From: an uncultured Hungatella sp.
GTDB lineage: Bacteria > Bacillota > Clostridia > Lachnospirales > Lachnospiraceae
Reading direction: 5' to 3'
NCBI GenBank assembly: GCA_910585645.1
Contig: CAJUFP010000029.1
Coordinates: forward strand, 1-46,148
DNA: 46,148 nucleotides
Shown here one piece after another: positions 15,449 to 23,147 of this stretch. The stretch's first letter is position 1; the number at the start of each line of letters is the position of its first letter. The notes beneath the pieces are model-generated. The model worked only from the letters and a program-made list of their open reading frames with translations. It ran no database searches and had not been told where the DNA came from. The position numbers were made by a program, and so were the translations under genes.

Positions 15449-16844
15449 TTATGATAACCCGCGCCTCTCTGACAAAGCCTCTTCATCCCTCATCTGCCTT
15501 AACTCCTTAAGCACCCCCATAACGATCCCCGTAGCCAGCACAAACGTGAGCATATCCGCCACAGGCTGACACAGCTGCAGCCCCAAAAGCCCGAAAACCC
15601 CCGGAAAGATCCAAAGAGCCGGGATCAAAAACAGCCCCTGCCTGCCCATGGCCACCAGGGAGGCCCGAAACCCGTAGCCGATAGACTGAGTCAGCATATT
15701 CACCATGATCACCCAGGCCTGGAAAGGCATAGTGGCCAGCTGAAGCCGCAGAGCCAATGTGCCGATGCGGATCACCTCCTGATCCTCCCTCCGAAACGTG
15801 GTGATGATAGGCCTGCTGAACACAAAAGCCGCGATGCCAAAAGAAGTCAGCATAACCACAGCCACCTTGACGCAGAACCAGAACGCCTCCAGCACCCGGT
15901 CATACCGCTTAGCGCCGAAATTAAAACCGCACACAGGCTGAAATCCCTGGCCAAAGCCGATGAGACTGGAATTGACAAACATCATAAACCGGGACACAAT
16001 GGACATGGCAGCGATAGCGGCGTCCCCGTAAGGCCCCGCCGCGAAATTCAGGGCCACCGTGGCAACGCTTGCCAGCCCCTGGCGGCAGAACGAGGGAAGT
16101 CCCGCGTGAAGGATCTCCCCATACATCTTAAGCGTGGGCGTAAACCTGGAAATCCGGATGGCGATACACCCCTTCTGCATATTGCACTGAAACAGAAGGA
16201 TGGAAAAGCTGACCATCTGGCTGACCATCGTGGCAATGGCAGCGCCGGAGATCCCCATATGAAACCCAAAGATCAGCACCGGGTCTAAGAACATATTGAG
16301 GATTCCCCCCGCGGTGATGCCCACCATGGAAAACACCGCGTTGCCCTGAGCCCGCAGAATATTGTTCATCACAAACGAAGTGATCATAAAAGGCGCCGCC
16401 GCCAGGATATATCTGGCATAATCCTGGGCAAAGGGGGGCAATGGTATCCGTAGCCCCCAGCAAAAACACCAGCTGCCTGGAAAACAGGGTCCCAAACACC
16501 GCGATCACGATGCCGATAAACCCTCCTGTAAAAAACGCCGTTGCCGCCGACTTGGCGGCAGTCTCCTCATCCCGGCTCCCTAAAGACCTGGAGATATAAT
16601 TGCCGCTGCCCATTCCCAGGGTAAAACCAATGGCCTGGATCATAGCCATGGCGGAAAACATAACCCCCACAGCCCCCGAGGCGCTGGTGCCGATCTGGCT
16701 GACAAAAAACGTGTCCGCCATATTGTAGATGGAAGTCACCAACATGCTGATAATGGTAGGCACCGCCAGGCGGGGGATCAGCTTCTCCACCGGCGTCTCG
16801 ATCATCTGCCTGTACTTCTCTTCCTTTGTCACTGCCTTAGCCAT
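15449..16844 (-). pseudogene. MATE family efflux transporter, interrupted by a frameshift
   Basis: The first half (from ATG at 16844) and second half (stop at 15449) of a MATE multidrug/Na+ antiporter lie in different frames that overlap near 16430. The N-terminal half begins MAKAVTKEEKYRQM and contains the typical PTIISMLVTSIYNMADTFFV helix. On the coding strand a run of six C (16438-16433) follows GATACCATTG. With five C the reading would continue as IAPFAQDYARYIL and give a normal protein of 464 aa with about twelve membrane helices. As written, translation runs on in the wrong frame and stops at 16128. Either a homopolymer sequencing error or a real, possibly reversible, slippage mutation explains it. 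The gene starts one base after the stop of the NlpC/P60 gene, so it is translationally coupled to it. Confidence 0.85.
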
Positions 16845-16845
16845 A

Positions 16846-18249
16846 TTAATTAAAGATCCTCCGCACGCTTAAAATACTCCTGTAAGTGGCATTGCCCACC
16901 TTGATCCCCGTGGTGGGGGAACTGGCATGGACGATCTGCCCGTTTCCGATATAGATCCCCACATGACCTGCGTAGCACACAATATCCCCCGGCTGAGCGT
17001 CCGCGTAGTCCACTGCCGTTCCTGCGGAACGCTGCTGGGAAGAGCTTCTGGGCAGGCTCACCCCAAAATTCTTATATACGCTCTGAACAAACCCCGAACA
17101 ATCCGCGCCGTTGGTCAGGCTTGTGCCTCCGTAGACGTAAGGGTTGCCGATAAACTGCATGGCATAGTTTACCACAGACTGTCCCTTGCCGGAACCGCCG
17201 CCGCTGGCAGCCTTGGTGGTCTCCGGCGTCTGGGCTTTGGTGGTCTCCGCCATAGGCCCCTGGGACGCTGCTGTGGTGGAAGCCGAAGTCTGGGCAGCAG
17301 GGGGAGCCTGAACGTTCTGCGTATTGCTAAGATCCGGATCCCCGCCCGGATTCTGGGCAATCACGGCATCCCCCAGCTGGGCGCTCTCCGCCGCGGCGCT
17401 GCTGGCAAGGGCTGCCTGTCTGGCCGCCTCCGCCGCCTGCCTGCTGGCTTCCTCCGCCGCCCTCTGGGCCTCGGCCCGTCTCCTGGCCTCCTCTGCCTGG
17501 GCCTGACGGATCTGCTCGTTCTTCTTCGCGATGGTGGCTGTGTAAGCAGCTGCCTCCGCCTTAGCCGCAGCCAGCTGCTCGTCAAAATTGGCGATCTCCT
17601 GCCGCTTCCTTGCAATGGTATTCTCAAGCTCTGTCTGCTGGGCCGCGTACTCCAGCTGCATGCCCTCCATCTCCGCCTTCTCATTTTCCAGCTGAGCCTT
17701 GTACTGTTTTACCTGGAGCTTTGTCTCCTGAAACTCCTCCAGTTTCTCCCTGTCATAGGTGTAGAGGGCCTCTATGTACTCGCTCTTGTTCAAAAGCTCT
17801 GTCATGCTCTTTACCTGGAGGAGAATGTCCAGATACTCTGTCTCCCCCCGCTCGTACATATATTTGATCCGCTTCTTCATGGCGTCATACTGATCTTCCT
17901 CCCGGACCTTGGCAGCGTCGTACTCCCCCTGGGCCTCATGGATCTGCTCATTTTTGTACTCAATATCCGCCTCCAAAAGCGTGATCTCCGCGATCAGCTC
18001 CGACAGTTCGCTGCTTAAACTGGTCACCTCGGACTGGGTGTTGTTGATCTTCTGCTGGGCCTCATTGGCCTTTTTGTTGGCCTCATTCAGCTTTTGCTCC
18101 GCCTCCTTCTTTTCCTTGGCCGCCCTGCTTGCCGATGTGGCAAACACGGTCACCGGCTGCTGCCACAAAAGCATCCCCGCAAGCAGAAACACAGCTCCCC
18201 GGCGGATCCCTGTCCTGTATCCCCATATCCTCTTTCGTCCATCTCTCAT
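16846..18249 (-). CDS. Secreted coiled-coil NlpC/P60 peptidoglycan endopeptidase (CwlO/PcsB-like)
   Basis: This 467-aa protein should cut peptide bonds in peptidoglycan stem peptides outside the cell. It has a signal peptide (hydrophobic AVFLLAGMLLWQQPVTVFA, cleavage expected near residue 38). A long coiled coil (about 40-290, rich in Glu, Lys, Ala and Gln) resembles the PcsB/CwlO N-terminal regulatory domain. A low-complexity Ala/Thr/Gln linker follows, then a C-terminal NlpC/P60 domain with Cys384 (DCSGF), His429 (GHVGIYIG) and His441 (IVHASS). Such coiled coils normally contact FtsEX; no ftsEX gene is in the window. Only one base separates its stop from the MATE start. The ATG follows AAGGAG. 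Confidence 0.92.
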   Translation of the reverse strand: MRDGRKRIWGYRTGIRRGAVFLLAGMLLWQQPVTVFATSASRAAKEKKEAEQKLNEANKKANEAQQKINNTQSEVTSLSSELSELIAEITLLEADIEYKNEQIHEAQGEYDAAKVREEDQYDAMKKRIKYMYERGETEYLDILLQVKSMTELLNKSEYIEALYTYDREKLEEFQETKLQVKQYKAQLENEKAEMEGMQLEYAAQQTELENTIARKRQEIANFDEQLAAAKAEAAAYTATIAKKNEQIRQAQAEEARRRAEAQRAAEEASRQAAEAARQAALASSAAAESAQLGDAVIAQNPGGDPDLSNTQNVQAPPAAQTSASTTAASQGPMAETTKAQTPETTKAASGGGSGKGQSVVNYAMQFIGNPYVYGGTSLTNGADCSGFVQSVYKNFGVSLPRSSSQQRSAGTAVDYADAQPGDIVCYAGHVGIYIGNGQIVHASSPTTGIKVGNATYRSILSVRRIFN

Positions 18250-18336
18250 CTGTTTCCTGCTCTCCTTGTCATCCGGGCCGGGCGTCTGCCTCTCTGCAAA
18301 AAGCTCCGCCCGGTCTTTACGGTTATCTTTGTATCT

Positions 18337-18855
18337 CTATCCCTCTATCTCAACTCCACTTCCCGCAGCCCTCCTTACATACCTGCGGAACGTGTAGCAA
18401 ATGTCAAAATAAGTGGCCTCCTCCGTCTCCACGTCCAGAACCCAGTCCGGGTCCCGGTCCAGGTCAGGGAAATAGGCGTCCGCCTCATAAACATAATCAA
18501 CATACGTCACATGAGCCGTATCACAATAAGGCAGGAAGGCCCTGTAGATCTCCTCTCCCCCTGCCACAAACACATCCCCGCTCTTACAGTCCCTCACCGC
18601 CCGGAGGGCCTCCTCCACGCTGCCAACCCACACAGCGCCCTTCATCTTTTTCTTCTCCCCCCGGGAAAGCACGACGGTCCGCCTTCCGTACAAGGGCTGT
18701 CCCCCTGGCAGGCTCTCCAGGGTCTTTCTCCCCATGATCACCGTCTTGCCCAGAGTCTCCTGCCGAAACAATCTCTGATCCTCTGGAATCGACAGCAGCA
18801 GCCTGCCGTTTCTCCCGATCCCCCAATGTCTGTCCACCGCGGCAATCAGATTCAT
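18337..18855 (-). CDS. folA: Dihydrofolate reductase
   Basis: This 172-aa enzyme reduces dihydrofolate to tetrahydrofolate with NADPH. The N-terminus MNLIAAVDRHWGIGRNG matches the family's first strand and the Met20-type loop. VIMGRKTLESLP is the NADPH-binding segment and VFVAGGEEIYRAFLP is the glycine-rich GGxxxY motif. The ATG is preceded by AGGAAGG. It lies between the aminopeptidase and NlpC/P60 genes in the same direction. A strong hairpin separates it from the upstream gene, and it is unrelated by position to folT 15 kb away. Confidence 0.95.
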   Translation of the reverse strand: MNLIAAVDRHWGIGRNGRLLLSIPEDQRLFRQETLGKTVIMGRKTLESLPGGQPLYGRRTVVLSRGEKKKMKGAVWVGSVEEALRAVRDCKSGDVFVAGGEEIYRAFLPYCDTAHVTYVDYVYEADAYFPDLDRDPDWVLDVETEEATYFDICYTFRRYVRRAAGSGVEIEG

Positions 18856-18894
18856 CCGGTCCTTCCTCTCTCACTTCACAGTCTTTGATTCCCA

Positions 18895-18931
18895 CAGGGG
18901 GCCGCCTTCCACATCTCCGGGCAGCCCCCTG
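18895..18931 (-). other. Strong stem-loop between the aminopeptidase and folA genes
   Basis: CAGGGGGC with GCC pairs with GGC and GCCCCCTG, one mismatch, around a loop of about 13 nt. No U-tract follows, so it may be an RNA-processing or stability element rather than an intrinsic terminator. Confidence 0.5.
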
Positions 18932-18956
18932 GTCTCTCACCCTTTACGCCAGAAAC

Positions 18957-21032
18957 TCAGCAGTCCTTTAACGCCTCGTTCAGTTTCTCCGTTCCCGGCG
19001 CCACGAACCTTCCGTCCGCGATCACCGGCAGCTTTTCTCCCTGTCCGTCAACCCCGTAGATCTCCCCCAGCTCTCTGTAGGGAATGGTAATATCCGTATG
19101 ACAGCTAAAATAAGCCTTCCCCGGGTCCTCCTTGCGCAAAATGGAGATCTCATTATCCCTGGCAATAATCTCCTTGCCATCAGGATTGTAGATCACCTTG
19201 TCCTCAGACCAGCTGTAGCACGTATCCCCCACCGCGAAGTGAGGCCCCATCTTCTCCACGATCAGGATGGGCAGCTTATCCACAATGCCGAACCTCTGGG
19301 CCATGGCGTAAGCCACGGTGTTGGTGCCGATGGCAAACTCCCCGATCGGCAGCGTGTCATGATTCTTCATGATCACCTGTTTCACCAGAGCCCTGCCCGC
19401 CTCCTGATCCTCAAAATTGTCGCAGCCGTAGGAAACCACCTTCCCGTCCTTAAACTCCATCACCAGGTTCTTAAACTGGAAATTCCCGATATACACGCTG
19501 CTGACCTCCAAAGTCCCCTCCGTCCCTGCAAGCACCGGGGAGGTAAACACCTCGCCCAGGGGAATGTTCACGTCAGCCACGCAGTTCTCAAAATTGGTCT
19601 GCCCCTTTGGATCGGCAAGGCTGTGAAGGCTCACCCGCAGATTGGTCCTGTTTTCGCCCCTGCCTGTGATCACCACATACTCCGCCCGGTCAAGCCGGTC
19701 AATAACCGCCTGCTGGATCTTCTTGTACTCCTCATAATCCAGGGTGTTTATGCGGATGGTCTCATCAAAGATCTCCTTAAACGCCTCCCCGATAGACGGC
19801 TTGGGAAACGCGATGATGGTAAAACTGGTCTCGTCCCCCGGCACATACTCATTGCTGATGCGGGTACACTCGTTGGCGTGGGCAATGGTCAGCTTCTCCT
19901 GATCCGGGCTCAAAGCCAGGGCCTGCCGCTTATTCCTGGGCGAAAATCCCTCCTCCCCAAAGGTCTCGATGACAGCCGGGCCGCCGTACTCCCGCCCCTG
20001 ACGCTTCCACTGCTCATAAGCCCCCTTAAGGACAGCCGCCTTGTGGTCCGTAAAGGCCTTATCCAAATACAGGGCCGTGTCGTAGCGGTGGTCATACTCA
20101 TACTGCTTGTTAGGCGAGGAACCGTGGAATCCCCTCTTCCGGTTCGGATTCTTGTTTACCGACCACACCGGCGCCCGGAAGATCACGGCCTCCAGCCCCA
20201 GCCCCCGAAACAGCTCCACAGCCCGGCGGACCATGCGCTCAAAGCCCAGCTCGTAGATCACGGCCACGCTCTTCTTGCCCTCCAGCGTTTTGCCCATAAC
20301 CTCAAAGCCCTTCCGATACCCTTCCGTGTATGTGCGGGCCATCTTGTCAATGGTCTCCTCCGGAAGATGGTTCAAAAAGTCCGCGGTCTTTGTCTCCTCC
20401 TCAGACACATACTCCCCGTAATAATACAGATACCGCGTATCCTCCAGATTGGAGTCCATGACAATATCCTTCCCAAAGGTCAGCGCCGGGTCCAGAAGCT
20501 CCCTGGTGCGCCAGCCCACCATCAGCTCCGTGTAGTCCGTGTAAAACCGGCTCAACAGATCCTTCACCACGCCCACAGCCGGCACAGCCTCCACAAACAG
20601 CTCAAAGATCTCCACAAACAGCTCGTTCAGCACCGTGATCTCCGTCAGCCGGCTCTCCATGGCAAAGGCGATCTGCCCCCTGATCTCCGTGTAGAGGGCA
20701 GCCATCACAGGCCCCCAGTCATCCCCCAGCTTTGCCGCGGCATAAACCGGGTTGGCGTAGCTCTCCTCATAGTGATCCGGCAGAATATCCCGGTAGAGCA
20801 TCTCGTTCCACTCCTCCAGCTGGGGAAGCAGAAGGGAGCGGTAACGGCCCTCCTCCACCGCCTCGTACAGCTCCTCGATCATGACCATAAAGTCCGACAC
20901 CCTGACAAAATACTGGTCAAAAGGCTCCGGGGCGTGTACCTCCTGGCCAATGGCGCCGATTTTGTCCATGGTCCGGTCAAACCGCTCCCTGATCCCTTTG
21001 TTCTTCTCCTCAAATAACACTCTGTAATCCAT
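18957..21032 (-). CDS. M29-type metallo-aminopeptidase with a long N-terminal extension
   Basis: This 691-aa protein should remove N-terminal residues from peptides in the cytosol using two metal ions. The C-terminal ~400 aa carry all expected M29 (AmpS/PepS/AmpT) ligands: Glu494 (GEVFTSP), Glu565 (GEFAIGTN), His598 (GPHFAVGD), Tyr606, and His645 and Asp647 (CHTDI). The first ~290 aa have no counterpart in the usual ~400-aa M29 enzymes. They are predicted helical and acidic, with no motif I recognise, and may be a substrate gate or oligomerisation module. The ATG overlaps the stop of the upstream membrane-protein gene by one base (TAATG), so translation is coupled. Confidence 0.88.
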   Translation of the reverse strand: MDYRVLFEEKNKGIRERFDRTMDKIGAIGQEVHAPEPFDQYFVRVSDFMVMIEELYEAVEEGRYRSLLLPQLEEWNEMLYRDILPDHYEESYANPVYAAAKLGDDWGPVMAALYTEIRGQIAFAMESRLTEITVLNELFVEIFELFVEAVPAVGVVKDLLSRFYTDYTELMVGWRTRELLDPALTFGKDIVMDSNLEDTRYLYYYGEYVSEEETKTADFLNHLPEETIDKMARTYTEGYRKGFEVMGKTLEGKKSVAVIYELGFERMVRRAVELFRGLGLEAVIFRAPVWSVNKNPNRKRGFHGSSPNKQYEYDHRYDTALYLDKAFTDHKAAVLKGAYEQWKRQGREYGGPAVIETFGEEGFSPRNKRQALALSPDQEKLTIAHANECTRISNEYVPGDETSFTIIAFPKPSIGEAFKEIFDETIRINTLDYEEYKKIQQAVIDRLDRAEYVVITGRGENRTNLRVSLHSLADPKGQTNFENCVADVNIPLGEVFTSPVLAGTEGTLEVSSVYIGNFQFKNLVMEFKDGKVVSYGCDNFEDQEAGRALVKQVIMKNHDTLPIGEFAIGTNTVAYAMAQRFGIVDKLPILIVEKMGPHFAVGDTCYSWSEDKVIYNPDGKEIIARDNEISILRKEDPGKAYFSCHTDITIPYRELGEIYGVDGQGEKLPVIADGRFVAPGTEKLNEALKDC

Positions 21033-21487
21033 TATCCTAAACCTCCTAATCCAATGACAATGACCGCGGCCCAGCCTGCCAGCATCAACACGCCCAGCAC
21101 GATCCCCAGCCTTGCCAGTATATAATTTTTATCATCTTCCAAAAAGGAAATGCCTCCATACCAGACTGCGGCCGCGGACAAGAGCATGCTGCACAGCCCC
21201 ATGGCCCCGTGGGTCAGCGTAGCCTGCCCCTGGGTTCTCACAGCCCCCCAGAGCCCGCCTCCCCCCAGAAGCAGGGCGGCCACAGTAAGAACCATGGACA
21301 TCTTGCTCCTTGCGGCAAAGGGCTTTCTCACATAGGAGACCCTGGAGGATCTGGTGAGATCTGTCTCCTTTCCCTCCCGGCGGTTCTTCTTTTTTCTGGC
21401 TTTGGAAGCCATGATCTCCTTTTTTCTGCGCTGTATCTCTCGCTCTCTCTCCCGCTGGGGCTCCAGGTACTTCTGGATCACGCTCAT
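21032..21487 (-). CDS. Small membrane protein with basic N-terminal region, unknown function
   Basis: The 151-aa protein has a highly charged cytosolic N-terminal part (residues 8-50, rich in Arg, Lys and Glu), then about four hydrophobic segments, including VLTVAALLLGGGGLWGAV and GIVLGVLMLAGWAAVIVIGL. I do not recognise the family; a member of the small uncharacterised DUF-type membrane proteins of Lachnospiraceae is likely. The start at 21487 (MSVIQKYLEP) is preferred to a GTG at 21568 that would overlap the VanZ gene. It is coupled to the following aminopeptidase gene by a one-base overlap. Confidence 0.65.
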   Translation of the reverse strand: MSVIQKYLEPQREREREIQRRKKEIMASKARKKKNRREGKETDLTRSSRVSYVRKPFAARSKMSMVLTVAALLLGGGGLWGAVRTQGQATLTHGAMGLCSMLLSAAAVWYGGISFLEDDKNYILARLGIVLGVLMLAGWAAVIVIGLGGLG

Positions 21488-21527
21488 CCCTGATCCTGTA
21501 CCGGGTCCCGTTCCTCTGGCGCTCTTT

Positions 21528-22028
21528 CTACCTGCCGCCTTCTGGCGTCTCCCTGATCTGCGCGGCACGCCGTTTCCTCCTTACGCGGATCCCCTGCACC
21601 TTCTTGTAGCAGAGAAATCCCAAAATCCCACCGATTGTATTTAATAATAAGTCGTCCACATCAAAGCTCCCCACCTGAAACACAAGCTGGGTGGTCTCGA
21701 TGCAGAGGCTTAAGAAAAATCCCAGTAAAAAAGCGTTGTACCACCGCCGTCCCCTTCTGCTGACAATGGGAAGAAAAAATCCAAAAGGCATGAACCCTGC
21801 CACATTGCCCCCCAGATTAAGGAGGACTGCCTTCCATCCCAGCTGCTTTCTGTACACGATAAAGCGCCGGATCTCCTTAAATAATTCCAGATTATAGGCG
21901 TATCCCGCCTTTGTGCTGCCGGTCCTTCCAAAAGACTCGGCAAAAAACATAAAATAAACCAGGGCGATCAGGTACAAGACAAACAGCACCCAGCCCAGCT
22001 TCTGATTTTTCGTGGTATTCCGAATCAT
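21528..22028 (-). CDS. VanZ family membrane protein
   Basis: This ~166-aa protein has the VanZ-like four-helix layout. Typical features are the NLELFKEIRRF segment after the first helix, LLNLGGNVAGFMPFGFFLP, the motif SLCIETTQLVF and the terminal DVDDLLLNTIGGILGF, all conserved in VanZ-like proteins. VanZ itself confers low-level teicoplanin resistance by an unknown route; most relatives in gut clostridia are not resistance genes, so a general envelope role is assumed. The start at 22028 follows GGGAG; a longer frame to 22103 has no ribosome binding site. No vanA-type genes are present. Confidence 0.85.
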   Translation of the reverse strand: MIRNTTKNQKLGWVLFVLYLIALVYFMFFAESFGRTGSTKAGYAYNLELFKEIRRFIVYRKQLGWKAVLLNLGGNVAGFMPFGFFLPIVSRRGRRWYNAFLLGFFLSLCIETTQLVFQVGSFDVDDLLLNTIGGILGFLCYKKVQGIRVRRKRRAAQIRETPEGGR

Positions 22029-22133
22029 ATATACTCCCGTGATCTTGCCGAACCTAAACCTTCGCGCCCAGCCGCGGGCTCCTGACGCGGACCGCGCCCA
22101 CACTGCCCACGGCCCAAAAGGGCTGCCGAAAAC

Positions 22134-22161
22134 GGCAGTATCCCCTCCCTGGAATACTGCC
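22134..22161 (-). terminator. Weak hairpin after the 49-aa membrane peptide gene
   Basis: GGCAGTAT and ATACTGCC form a perfect 8-bp stem (12-nt loop), followed by GTTTTC on the minus strand. An alternative CTGCCG/CGGCAG hairpin overlaps it. It may reduce rather than stop transcription into the VanZ gene. Confidence 0.45.
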
Positions 22162-22169
22162 AGCCATCC

Positions 22170-22319
22170 CTAAAATGTGATCTCTGATTTTCTCTTCAGC
22201 AAAAGAGCACCTGTGACGATAGACACCGTCCCGGAGATCAGTCCCACACTGATCAAAACCACACCTACCGCAATATTGGCGGCTCCGATATTTCTCATGG
22301 TCTTGTAAATACGCTCCAT
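22170..22319 (-). CDS. 49-aa single-pass or hairpin membrane peptide
   Basis: An ATG at 22319 with GGAAAGGAG upstream opens 49 codons ending at TAG (22170-22172). The peptide has a short basic, polar N-terminus (MERIYKTMRNIGAA), a hydrophobic stretch of about 25 residues (IAVGVVLISVGLISGTVSIV) and ends LLLKRKSEITF. The strong ribosome binding site and protein-like composition make it a real small gene. I believe similar peptides occur in Lachnospiraceae but cannot name a family. It sits between pyrE and the VanZ gene in the same direction. Confidence 0.65.
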   Translation of the reverse strand: MERIYKTMRNIGAANIAVGVVLISVGLISGTVSIVTGALLLKRKSEITF

Positions 22320-22383
22320 AGCTCACTCTCCTTTCCCTGCCCCGTCTCTTAGGCCAGGCCATAGGCGGCCTTTAAGAACCTGG

Positions 22384-23058
22384 TCATCTCACCCCGTACT
22401 GCTCATAGTACGCGTCAATGTCAGCCTTCAGCTTATCATCGATCACGATTTGTCCCATACACTCCCGGTTGTAAAGGCACTCCACCACATCCGCCATGGT
22501 CACGATGGCATTGGCCTTAAACCCGTAAAGCTCCTGGATCTCCTCCAGGGCGCTTCTGTCCCCTTTGCCCCGCTCCATGCGGTTTAAGGACACCATAAGC
22601 CCCACGATCTCCACGTCTCCCTGGGCCTTTAAGATGGGCAGCGTCTCCTCAATGGACTTGCCGGAGGTGGTCACATCCTCGATGATCACCACCCGGTCCC
22701 CGTCCTTTATGGAGCTGCCAAGCAAAATCCCCGCGTCCCCGTGGTCCTTCTCCTCCTTTCGGTTGGAGCAGTACCGGATATCCTTTCCGTACAGTTCACT
22801 GAACGCCATGGTAGCAGCCACGCTTAAGGGGATGCCCTTGTAAGCCGGGCCAAACAGCACGTCAAAATCCTCTCCGTAGTGGTCGTGGATCGCCTTCGCG
22901 TAGTAATGGCCCAGCCTGCGCAGCTGCGAGCCGGTGACATATGCCCCCGCGTTCATAAAAAAAGGAGACTTTCTCCCGCTTTTCAACGTAAACCGGCCAA
23001 ACTTCAACACCTGGCTCTCCACCATAAACTCAATAAACTCTCTCTTGTAATCTTCCAT
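22384..23058 (-). CDS. pyrE: Orotate phosphoribosyltransferase
   Basis: This 224-aa enzyme joins orotate to PRPP to make orotidine monophosphate in pyrimidine synthesis. The PRPP-binding motif VVIIEDVTTSGKS and the N-terminal LKFGRFTLKSGRKSPFF are diagnostic. The catalytic loop with RKEEKDHGD is present. The ATG is preceded by GGAGGAG. It is the first gene of the leftward run and has its own promoter (23101-23129). No other pyr gene is near. Confidence 0.95.
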   Translation of the reverse strand: MEDYKREFIEFMVESQVLKFGRFTLKSGRKSPFFMNAGAYVTGSQLRRLGHYYAKAIHDHYGEDFDVLFGPAYKGIPLSVAATMAFSELYGKDIRYCSNRKEEKDHGDAGILLGSSIKDGDRVVIIEDVTTSGKSIEETLPILKAQGDVEIVGLMVSLNRMERGKGDRSALEEIQELYGFKANAIVTMADVVECLYNRECMGQIVIDDKLKADIDAYYEQYGVR

Positions 23059-23100
23059 GGGGTGATCTCCTCCTTAAGCTGCCTGTGCGATATTTTTCCC

Positions 23101-23129
23101 ATTTTACCATATTCCATGCTCATATTCAA
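23101..23129 (-). promoter_or_regulatory. Promoter of pyrE and the following leftward run
   Basis: On the minus strand, TTGAAT (23129-23124), a 17-bp spacer and TAAAAT (23106-23101), 43 bp upstream of pyrE. No anti-terminator or pyrimidine attenuator was recognised in the short leader. Confidence 0.55.
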
Positions 23130-23147
23130 CTGTTTTAGGCCTCTGTA

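Noticed and set aside
21528..22028. VanZ-like gene read as a glycopeptide resistance locus
   Set aside because: No vanA, vanH, vanX or vanRS genes are present and VanZ-like proteins are common in gut clostridia without resistance.
22054..22362. A 102-codon minus-strand frame over the 49-aa gene
   Set aside because: It lacks a ribosome site and is out of frame with the well-supported 49-aa ORF that has GGAAAGGAG.
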